A DNA stretch of 5,220 nt from Bacillota bacterium (lineage in GTDB: Bacteria > Bacillota > Desulfitobacteriia > Desulfitobacteriales > Desulfitobacteriaceae). The position numbers and the translations under genes were made by a program. The DNA lies in the NCBI GenBank assembly GCA_021849995.1, contig JAJZSC010000281.1, positions 1 through 5,220 on the forward strand, in the 5' to 3' direction. Shown piece by piece: positions 1-4,674 of this stretch. Every line of letters starts with the position of its first letter. Positions within the stretch are counted from its first letter, which is position 1. The notes under the pieces are model-generated. The model saw nothing but the letters and a program-made list of their open reading frames with translations, ran no database searches and had not been told where the DNA came from.

Positions 1-590
1 GCAAACTTAAAAGACCATACTTCTTTATCGAGAACCAGTTTGCCCAGGAGAATCCTCATGATAAGATTGCTCCTACTTTAAGCTCGCTAATTATCACATC
101 ACATATCAAGGACGGCTTAGAGATGGCAAAAGAGTACAAGCTGCCGCAAAGTATTCAGGACATAATTGCCCAACATCATGGGGACAGTCTGGTTAGCTTC
201 TTCTATCATAAGGCAATCGAAGAAAACATGGATGTTCCTAAAGAGGCTTTCCTTTATGACGGCCCACGTCCTCAGACTAAGGAAGCTGCTTTGGTTAGTT
301 TGGCCGACAGTGTTGAGGCGGCGGTTCGTTCAATGAAGCAGCCTACCCCTGGCAAGATTGAGGGCCTAGTCAGGAAAATAATTAAGGACAAGCTTAACGA
401 TGGACAACTTGACCAATCCGATCTTACATTTCAAGATCTTGACCGGATTGCTATGGCTTTCGTCCGCGTTTTAAGCGGTATCTTCCACTCCAGAGTCGAA
501 TACCCTGAGCTTCCGAATAAAGGCGGAGAAAAAGATACGGAAAGTCAGGATGAAAAAAGTAGAAGTGATGAAACCACAAGCAACAAATAA
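1..590 (+). CDS. pgpH: PgpH-type cyclic-di-AMP phosphodiesterase, C-terminal HD domain (5' end outside window)
   Basis: This is the end of a membrane-anchored 7TM-HD protein (YqfF/PgpH family), which hydrolyses the second messenger c-di-AMP to 5'-pApA in the cytoplasm. The reading frame is open from base 3, and the first codons read KLKRPYFFIENQ, the segment that directly follows the HDIGK metal-binding motif in this family. The first catalytic His-Asp pair and all membrane helices therefore lie upstream of the window. Visible metal-site candidates are the His of TSHIKDG (codon at 102), the His pair of AQHHGDSL (bases 174-179), and the Asp of SLADSVEA (codon at 306). The Met at 123 is internal and is not a start. 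The HD domain ends near base 510, followed by a short charged tail rich in Glu, Lys and Ser. The position just upstream of ybeY is the usual Firmicutes arrangement, with phoH expected further upstream. The family call is secure; the function is inferred from the family. Confidence 0.93.
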   Translation, partial: KLKRPYFFIENQFAQENPHDKIAPTLSSLIITSHIKDGLEMAKEYKLPQSIQDIIAQHHGDSLVSFFYHKAIEENMDVPKEAFLYDGPRPQTKEAALVSLADSVEAAVRSMKQPTPGKIEGLVRKIIKDKLNDGQLDQSDLTFQDLDRIAMAFVRVLSGIFHSRVEYPELPNKGGEKDTESQDEKSRSDETTSNK

Positions 591-612
591 TAAACTCCCT
601 GTGAATTGCCAA

Positions 613-628
613 TACTCTAGATAGAGTA
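613..628 (+). repeat. Short inverted repeat in the pgpH-ybeY gap
   Basis: TACTCT (613-618) and AGAGTA (623-628) form a perfect 6-bp inverted repeat around a 4-nt AGAT spacer. It lies between the pgpH stop and the ybeY ribosome binding site. No T-run follows, so it does not look like an intrinsic terminator. It could be a small RNA hairpin that protects or punctuates the transcript, or chance. Confidence 0.35.
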
Positions 629-633
629 GCCCG

Positions 634-645
634 AAAGGAGGGAGG
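634..645 (+). promoter_or_regulatory. Strong ribosome binding site deciding a GTG start for ybeY
   Basis: AAAGGAGG at 634-641 is a near-perfect Shine-Dalgarno sequence 10 nt before the GTG at 652, and a second purine block, GGGAGG at 640-645, lies 6 nt before it. The in-frame ATG at 688 has no comparable site at normal spacing. This favours initiation at 652 over 688. Confidence 0.65.
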
Positions 646-681
646 AAAGGGGTGCTTTCCAGGCTGGAAAGCATTCTTTCC
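644..681 (+). repeat. Alternating GGAAAG/CTTTCC arms over the ybeY start (possible mutually exclusive hairpins)
   Basis: Four alternating complementary arms lie in 38 bases: GGAAAG at 644-649, CTTTCC at 655-660, GGAAAG at 666-671 and CTTTCC at 676-681. The middle pair extends to a perfect 10-bp inverted repeat, TGCTTTCCAG (653-662) and CTGGAAAGCA (664-673), with one base between. As RNA, arm 2 can pair with arm 1 (next to the Shine-Dalgarno) or with arm 3, and arm 3 can instead pair with arm 4. The GTG start at 652 sits in the loop between arms 1 and 2. The complementarity is seen directly; any regulatory role is inference. Confidence 0.5.
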
Positions 682-1164
682 TGTTTGATGGAATTGGATA
701 TAAGTTGGGAAGAGCAATCTGTTACCTCAAAGGAACAAGAAGTTATTCAAAGATTGTTAGAACAAGGGATAGAGCAGACTATTACCATGGTCGGGGGGCC
801 GGAAGACGCTGAGGTTAGCCTTACCTTAGTCGACGATGAACGTATTCATTTTTTAAATCGTGAATACAGAGGGGTTGACAGACCTACAGATGTCTTGTCT
901 TTTGCCTTACAGGAAGAGACAGAGGATGAACCGGAAATACTCGACTACGAGGATTCAGTCCTCGGAGATATTGTGATATCGATTGAAAGGGCCAGAGCTC
1001 AAGCTTTGGAGTATGGGCACTCCTTTGAAAGGGAAGTCGCTTACCTGGCGGTTCATGGAGCTTTACATCTTTTAGGTTTTGACCATGAAACAGAAGAGGA
1101 CAAAGCAGAAATGCGTGAAATTGAAGAAAAAGTAATGAGCTCCATAGGGTTAGAAAGAACATAA
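652..1164 (+). CDS. ybeY: Endoribonuclease YbeY, 16S rRNA maturation factor
   Basis: YbeY is a zinc-dependent single-strand endoribonuclease (UPF0054) needed for 16S rRNA 3'-end maturation and 70S ribosome quality control. The diagnostic motif HGALHLLGFDH is present near residues 135-145 of the 170-aa product, with the three zinc histidines spaced H-x3-H-x5-H. The conserved upstream block DRPTDVLSFAL (residues 76-86) and the LGDIVIS strand (104-110) are also typical. The GTG start at 652 is chosen for its strong ribosome binding site. The alternative ATG at 688 would give 158 aa beginning MELDISWEEQ, which fits the usual family length (about 150-160) and N-terminus better, so the start is genuinely open. 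The gene follows pgpH by 61 nt and precedes dgkA, the standard Firmicutes order. It shares ribosome biogenesis with era downstream. Confidence 0.95.
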   Translation: MLSRLESILSCLMELDISWEEQSVTSKEQEVIQRLLEQGIEQTITMVGGPEDAEVSLTLVDDERIHFLNREYRGVDRPTDVLSFALQEETEDEPEILDYEDSVLGDIVISIERARAQALEYGHSFEREVAYLAVHGALHLLGFDHETEEDKAEMREIEEKVMSSIGLERT

Positions 1165-1214
1165 CATCAACCGCTCGTATACACTGTATTGAACATATAA
1201 AAGTAAGTATAAAA

Positions 1215-1228
1215 GGGAGTGAGCTCCC
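1215..1228 (+). promoter_or_regulatory. dgkA ribosome binding site inside a small hairpin
   Basis: AAGGGAGTGAG (1213-1223) resembles a Shine-Dalgarno sequence and lies 7 to 11 nt before the ATG at 1231. GGGAG (1215-1219) is complementary to CTCCC (1224-1228) around a TGAG loop, so the site could be partly closed by its own hairpin. An in-frame GTG at 1219 overlaps the site and has only GGGA directly adjacent, so the ATG is the better start. Confidence 0.5.
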
Positions 1229-1230
1229 GG

Positions 1231-1638
1231 ATGATACCATACAAAAAACCTACTGGCTTTATAAGAAGTATGGGCCAGGCCATTCGGGGAATAATTTATA
1301 CTTGGAGAACACAGAGACATCTTCAAATTCATTTGACTGCGGCAATCATTGTGGTTATTTGCGGGTGGTTGACTAAGGTTTCGCGCTTCGAGTGGCTAGC
1401 CCTAATCTTTGCCATAGGTAGTGTCATAGCTGCAGAAGTTATCAATACAGCAATAGAAATTGTAGTTGATTTAGTGGAGCCGAACTTTCATCCGATGGCA
1501 GGGATGGCCAAAGATATTGCAGCCGGTACTGTGTTAGTGGCAGTCATTCAGGCTGTTATAATTGGTCTGGTGGTATTTGGGCCGCATTTACTCAATTTGC
1601 TTAGGCGATATTTAAGTACTGTTTCGATTATACCATGA
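1231..1638 (+). CDS. dgkA: Diacylglycerol kinase family protein, probably undecaprenol kinase (DgkA)
   Basis: DgkA is a small integral membrane kinase. In Gram-positives the family phosphorylates undecaprenol (and diacylglycerol) with ATP, feeding the lipid carrier used for cell-wall polymers. The 135-aa product has an amphipathic N-terminus, a conserved IH motif (residues 33-34), and three hydrophobic segments at about 35-49, 54-72 and 96-117. The family signature AEVINTAIEIVVDLV holds the expected acidic residues E69, E76 and D80, followed by HPMAGMAKDIAAGTVL (residues 87-102). Residue 28, where E. coli DgkA has a metal-binding Glu and B. subtilis DgkA also has Glu (TERN), is Gln here (TQRH). 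The start at ATG 1231 is preferred over the in-frame GTG at 1219. Its TGA overlaps the first ATG of cdd, implying translational coupling. Confidence 0.92.
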   Translation: MIPYKKPTGFIRSMGQAIRGIIYTWRTQRHLQIHLTAAIIVVICGWLTKVSRFEWLALIFAIGSVIAAEVINTAIEIVVDLVEPNFHPMAGMAKDIAAGTVLVAVIQAVIIGLVVFGPHLLNLLRRYLSTVSIIP

Positions 1639-2045
1639 TGAAAAGGCAGGGCTCTGAATTGGAAGATAAGCTTATTCAGTTGGCACAGAAAGCTTACAGT
1701 CAAGCTTATGTGCCTTATTCGCATTATCCTGTAGGTGCAGCTAGCCTATGGTCCTCGGGAAAAATCTATACGGGTTGCAATGTTGAAAATGCAAGTTACG
1801 GGTTAACCATTTGTGCGGAACGAAACTCAATCTTTCAGGCAGTAGCTAATGGAGAAAGGTCATTAAACAGCATTGCCATAGCAGTCCCCACAGAGGTTTT
1901 CCCATCGGCTTGTGGAGCGTGTCGCCAAGTGCTTAGGGAGTTTGCCAAGGATTGCTTAGTCCTTTTGGTAAACGGTAAAGGGGAAGTCCGAAAATCAACG
2001 TTGAAAGAACTCCTGCCTGACTCATTTGGTCCGGAGTATCTATAA
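1635..2045 (+). CDS. cdd: Cytidine deaminase
   Basis: Cdd converts cytidine and deoxycytidine to uridine and deoxyuridine in the cytoplasm, a step of pyrimidine salvage. The 136-aa product has the zinc/catalytic motif CAER (C60, E62) and the second zinc pair in ACGACRQVL (C93, C96), plus the substrate loop GCNVENASYGLTICAE and the N-terminal AYVPYSHYPVGAA. The normal PCxxC motif reads ACxxC: the Pro is Ala, and the loop before it looks about two residues shorter than in common bacterial Cdds. All zinc ligands and the catalytic Glu remain, so activity is expected. The ATG at 1635 overlaps the dgkA stop and has no Shine-Dalgarno, fitting coupled translation. An in-frame TTG at 1659 has a purine-rich block (AAAGGCAGGG, 1642-1651) at 7 nt and would give an N-terminus of the length seen in B. 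subtilis Cdd, so it is a real alternative. Confidence 0.94.
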   Translation: MMKRQGSELEDKLIQLAQKAYSQAYVPYSHYPVGAASLWSSGKIYTGCNVENASYGLTICAERNSIFQAVANGERSLNSIAIAVPTEVFPSACGACRQVLREFAKDCLVLLVNGKGEVRKSTLKELLPDSFGPEYL

Positions 2046-2054
2046 AGGATGTGA
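2044..2054 (+). promoter_or_regulatory. Ribosome binding site supporting the TTG start of era
   Basis: AAAGGATGTGA differs by one base from AAAGGAGGTGA and overlaps the cdd stop codon. Its core lies 11 nt before the TTG at 2063 and 17 nt before the ATG at 2069, so the TTG is the better-placed start. The GTG within it (2051) runs straight into a stop and cannot be used. Confidence 0.55.
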
Positions 2055-2062
2055 CTGGTTAA

Positions 2063-3082
2063 TTGGTTATGTATTACATAAAGAAATCTTCTTCTAAAAT
2101 GGGACTTAAGCCTGGCAACGAAAGCGGCTTTAAGTCTAAAGACAGTGGTAAGCAAAAACAGGTTTTAATAGATCAGAATCAAACAAGACAAGGATTTAAG
2201 TCCGGATTTGTCTCTGTGATTGGGAGACCTAATGCAGGGAAGTCAACCTTGCTAAATCAATTGCTAGGCCAAAAGGTCTTAATCATGTCTGACAAACCTC
2301 AGACTACCCGTAATCGGATTCAATGTATCCTAACTGAAAAAAGAGGGCAGATTATTTTTCTGGATACCCCGGGAATCCATAAACCTAAACATAAGCTAGG
2401 GGAATACATGGTTACCACCGCCAAAGAATCTATCCGGGAAGTAGATATTATCCTCTACGTAGTAGATGCTTCCGTGGAGTTTGGGACTGGGGAAGCACTT
2501 ATCGTTGAAATGCTAAAGCAAACTAACACACCGTGTATTTTAGCTTTAAACAAAGTAGACTTATTGAAAAAGGAAGCGTTGATCCAGAAAGTCAAGCAAT
2601 TTTCCGAGCTTATGGATTTTGTCGCGATCGTTCCCATCTCGGCCAAGAAAGGGGAGAATACAGACCAGCTTTTGAAAGTGGTTTTTGATCACTTATCCGA
2701 AGGGCCGAAGTATTATCCCGAAGATGAAGTGACTGATCAGCCTGAGCGTTTTGTTATGGCAGAGTTAATCCGGGAAAAGGTTCTGCAGCTTACCAGGGAC
2801 GAAGTACCACATTCGATCGCCGTTATAGTTGAAAAAGTGGAGGAGAAGAAGAACTTGGTCAAGGTTAATGCTATGATCGTGGTCGAACGTGATTCACAGA
2901 AGGGTATAATTATCGGCAAAGGGGGTAAAGTCTTAAAAGAAATTGGACAGCTTGCCCGTCAAGATATCGAAAACTTGTTAGGGAGTCAGGTATTCCTTGA
3001 TCTATGGATAAAAGTGAAAAAAGACTGGCGCAACAAAATTCAAACTTTACGAGAGTTTGGTTATGAGGCTGACCGCTCTTAG
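2063..3082 (+). CDS. era: GTPase Era, 30S ribosome assembly factor
   Basis: Era is an essential GTPase that binds the 3' end of 16S rRNA and aids 30S maturation, working at the ribosome and inner membrane. With the TTG start the product has 339 aa. GTPase motifs appear in order: G1 GRPNAGKS (54-61), G2 around PQTTRNRI (79-86), G3 DTPG (101-104), G4 NKVD (163-166) and G5 SAK (193-195). The C-terminal KH domain carries the GKGG loop (285-288) and ends in WIKVKKDWRNK and LREFGYE, the usual Era terminus. The GTPase core begins at FKSGFVSVIGRPN (residue 45), leaving about 44 extra N-terminal residues rich in Lys, Ser, Gln and Gly. B. subtilis Era has only a few residues before this point. ATG codons at 2069 and 2099 are other possible starts, but both still leave an extension. 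The gene lies 17 nt after cdd and 12 nt before deoC. Confidence 0.97.
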   Translation: MVMYYIKKSSSKMGLKPGNESGFKSKDSGKQKQVLIDQNQTRQGFKSGFVSVIGRPNAGKSTLLNQLLGQKVLIMSDKPQTTRNRIQCILTEKRGQIIFLDTPGIHKPKHKLGEYMVTTAKESIREVDIILYVVDASVEFGTGEALIVEMLKQTNTPCILALNKVDLLKKEALIQKVKQFSELMDFVAIVPISAKKGENTDQLLKVVFDHLSEGPKYYPEDEVTDQPERFVMAELIREKVLQLTRDEVPHSIAVIVEKVEEKKNLVKVNAMIVVERDSQKGIIIGKGGKVLKEIGQLARQDIENLLGSQVFLDLWIKVKKDWRNKIQTLREFGYEADRS

Positions 3083-3087
3083 GAGGG
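3081..3087 (+). promoter_or_regulatory. Ribosome binding site of deoC
   Basis: AGGAGGG lies 7 nt before the ATG at 3095 and overlaps the era stop codon (TAG, 3080-3082), so the two genes are likely co-transcribed and perhaps coupled. Confidence 0.75.
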
Positions 3088-3094
3088 ATTTTAG

Positions 3095-3739
3095 ATGGAC
3101 TTAGCAAAAATGATAGATCACACCCTATTAAGACCTGAAGCTACAGAAAAGGAGATTGTTCAGCTTTGTCATCAAGCACGGCAGCATGGATTTGCTAATG
3201 TATGTATAAATCCGGCGTATGTACGAACTGCAGCTAAGTTGCTGCACGGTACTGGAATAGGTGTAGCAACTGTCATAGGATTTCCACTTGGGGCAACTAT
3301 CCCGGAGGTTAAGGTACAAGAAGTCTTTGCTGTCAAAGCACACGGTGCTAAAGAAGTGGATATAGTTATGAATATTGGTCTCGCCAAATCAGGTGATTGG
3401 GTGGGATTAGAACGTGATATTACCAGAGTAGTGGAAGCGGCTCATTGCTGCGGTCTAATTTCTAAGGTCATAATCGAAGCGGGTCTTCTTACAGAAGAGG
3501 AGAAGAAGCACTCGGCCGAGCTAGTTAGGAAATCCGGGGCAGAGTATATTAAGACATCGACCGGCTTTGCTGGTTCGGGAGCGACTGTTGAAGACGTACG
3601 GAATCTGAAAAATTGGGTTGGAGAGGCTGTAAAGGTAAAAGCCTCCGGAGGAATTCGTACCAGAGAAGATGCTTTGAAGATGATAGAAGCTGGGGCAGAG
3701 CGGCTTGGGACTAGTGCGGGGGTAAAAATTGTCGGATAG
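3095..3739 (+). CDS. deoC: Deoxyribose-phosphate aldolase
   Basis: DeoC is a class I aldolase that splits 2-deoxy-D-ribose 5-phosphate into glyceraldehyde 3-phosphate and acetaldehyde, the last step of deoxynucleoside catabolism. The 214-aa TIM-barrel product starts with the typical MIDHTLLRPEAT. It carries the catalytic Asp in KEVDIVMNIG (D89), the Schiff-base Lys in YIKTSTGF (K153), and the second active-site Lys in VKVKASGGIR (K182), followed by the phosphate-binding GGI and GTSAG loops. Length and motifs are complete, with nothing missing. The ATG start has a near-ideal ribosome binding site. DeoC is not part of the minimal era-recO neighbourhood of Bacillus. Here it sits three genes after dgkA with cdd close by, so two salvage enzymes probably share one transcript. 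No deoR-type regulator or nucleoside phosphorylase is visible in the window. Confidence 0.97.
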   Translation: MDLAKMIDHTLLRPEATEKEIVQLCHQARQHGFANVCINPAYVRTAAKLLHGTGIGVATVIGFPLGATIPEVKVQEVFAVKAHGAKEVDIVMNIGLAKSGDWVGLERDITRVVEAAHCCGLISKVIIEAGLLTEEEKKHSAELVRKSGAEYIKTSTGFAGSGATVEDVRNLKNWVGEAVKVKASGGIRTREDALKMIEAGAERLGTSAGVKIVG

Positions 3740-3785
3740 TGATGGGATAGAATTCATTTATGCGATTCTTGCGCCTTGGGACAAG

Positions 3786-3815
3786 TTCAATTCACAGATT
3801 GTATTAAGGTATAAT
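3786..3815 (+). promoter_or_regulatory. Probable sigma-A promoter of recO
   Basis: A perfect -10 box, TATAAT (3810-3815), is preceded at 18 nt by a weak -35 box, TTCAAT (3786-3791, three of six consensus bases). Transcription would start near 3822, leaving a leader of about 30 nt before the recO GTG at 3853 and ruling against the in-frame TTG at 3823. It lies in the longest intergenic gap of the cluster (113 nt). No convincing terminator for deoC is seen upstream, so read-through is also possible. Confidence 0.55.
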
Positions 3816-3819
3816 ACAA
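3799..3819 (+). repeat. Perfect 8-bp inverted repeat covering the recO -10 box (operator-like)
   Basis: TTGTATTA (3799-3806) and TAATACAA (3812-3819) are perfect reverse complements around a 5-bp spacer, AGGTA. The TATAAT box lies across the spacer and right arm. A dyad placed here is where a dimeric repressor would block RNA polymerase. No regulator gene lies in the window, and AT-rich promoters can give such dyads by chance. Confidence 0.45.
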
Positions 3820-3852
3820 ATATTGCTTACAAAGAATAGAGAGGGTGAGGAC

Positions 3853-4674
3853 GTGGCCGTATTTCACGCGGACGCGTTAGTTATCCGGAGTCGGGAATAC
3901 GGAGAGTCGGATCGGCTGCTTACTCTTTTTTCTCGAGAGAAGGGTAAGCTTCAGTCGATTGCCAAAGGGGTTCGAAAGCCTAAAAGTCGGCAAAGAGCCG
4001 GCTCGCAGCTGTTTAGTTATTCCGAGTTCTTGCTTCACCACGGACGGAATCTTAATACTATAAATCAGGCTAGCTCTAAAGAGAGTTTTCCTCATTTATG
4101 GAATGACCTTGATAGGACTCTGGCTGCGACTGCAATTGCTGAGTTGTTGGATATTGCAACTATTGTTGAACAGTCTAACCTGGAGTTATTTACTCTTACC
4201 TTAGCGAGCTTTTTCTTATTGGAACATACAGAGCCGACTCTTGTTCAGTCGGCCTATACACTGCGGCTCTTAAATATCCTTGGGTACCGGCCAAAGATGG
4301 GGCAGTGTCCGTTATGCGGTTCTCTTATCAAGGGGGACAGGATTTATTTCAGTCCGGAAGCAGGCGGTACGGTCTGTGGTCAATGCCGCAGTAGCGAACG
4401 AGGGCGCTGGTTAAGTGCTGGGAGTATTGCTTTTATCCGGCAGCTTACTGATGTAGATCTAAGTAAATTAGACCGTTTGCGTTGGAATAGCAGGATGCAA
4501 ACTGAAATTATTGAAGGACTTCAGCTTTATTGTGAAGGAACTTTTGATAGAAGTTTAAGATCTTGGAGTATGGGGAGCAAACTGATTGGAGAGGGTGCAG
4601 GACTACAGACTGTACAAAGGAAGGCAGGTCATGATGATGAGCGAAGTGTTGTGGACGGAGCTGGAGAAAATTGA
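3853..4674 (+). CDS. recO: DNA repair protein RecO
   Basis: RecO helps load RecA onto SSB-coated single-stranded DNA in the RecFOR pathway and anneals complementary strands. The 273-aa product begins MAVFHADALVIRSREYGE, the usual RecO opening, with an N-terminal OB fold over about residues 1-80 (DRLLTLFSREKGKL and the basic KGVRKPKSRQR). A C-terminal helical domain carries a four-Cys zinc finger, CPLCG at 152-156 and CGQC at 175-178. The GTG at 3853 follows a GAGGGTGAGG block and matches the family N-terminus; an upstream in-frame TTG at 3823 would fall at the predicted transcription start and is rejected. The C-terminus looks about 25 residues longer than usual after LRSWSMGSKL, and its last 14 codons overlap the next gene in another frame. 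This tail may be read-on into a neighbouring ribosome binding region rather than a functional part. Confidence 0.94.
   Translation: MAVFHADALVIRSREYGESDRLLTLFSREKGKLQSIAKGVRKPKSRQRAGSQLFSYSEFLLHHGRNLNTINQASSKESFPHLWNDLDRTLAATAIAELLDIATIVEQSNLELFTLTLASFFLLEHTEPTLVQSAYTLRLLNILGYRPKMGQCPLCGSLIKGDRIYFSPEAGGTVCGQCRSSERGRWLSAGSIAFIRQLTDVDLSKLDRLRWNSRMQTEIIEGLQLYCEGTFDRSLRSWSMGSKLIGEGAGLQTVQRKAGHDDERSVVDGAGEN
4616..4624 (+). promoter_or_regulatory. Ribosome binding site of the DUF4342 gene, inside recO
   Basis: AAAGGAAGG lies 6 nt before the first of three consecutive ATG codons (4631, 4634, 4637). It sits within the recO coding sequence and marks 4631 as the start of the next gene, rather than the in-frame TTG at 4586. 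Confidence 0.65.

Noticed and set aside
123..590. A separate 155-aa gene starting at the Met at 123
   Set aside because: The frame is open upstream to the window edge and encodes conserved PgpH HD-domain residues, so the Met is internal.
606..634. A promoter before ybeY (TTGCCA at 606-611)
   Set aside because: The sequence 17 nt downstream (GCCCGA) is not a -10 box.
1189..1213. A promoter before dgkA (TTGAAC at 1189-1194 with AT-rich sequence after it)
   Set aside because: No acceptable -10 hexamer falls at 16-18 nt; the TATAAA-like bases are only about 13 nt away.
884..1240. A 118-aa reverse-strand reading frame opposite ybeY
   Set aside because: It lies antisense to a clear ybeY and its translation resembles no known family; typical shadow frame.
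3484..3498. Perfect 6-bp inverted repeat TCTTCT-TAC-AGAAGA
   Set aside because: It lies inside deoC and is explained by the codons for a conserved LLTEEE stretch; no T-run follows.
3740..3800. An intrinsic terminator after deoC
   Set aside because: Only a 4-bp CTTG/CAAG stem is present and there is no T-run.
3823..3852. TTG at 3823 as the start of recO
   Set aside because: It falls at the predicted transcription start, has no binding site, and the extra ten residues are not like RecO; GTG 3853 fits better.
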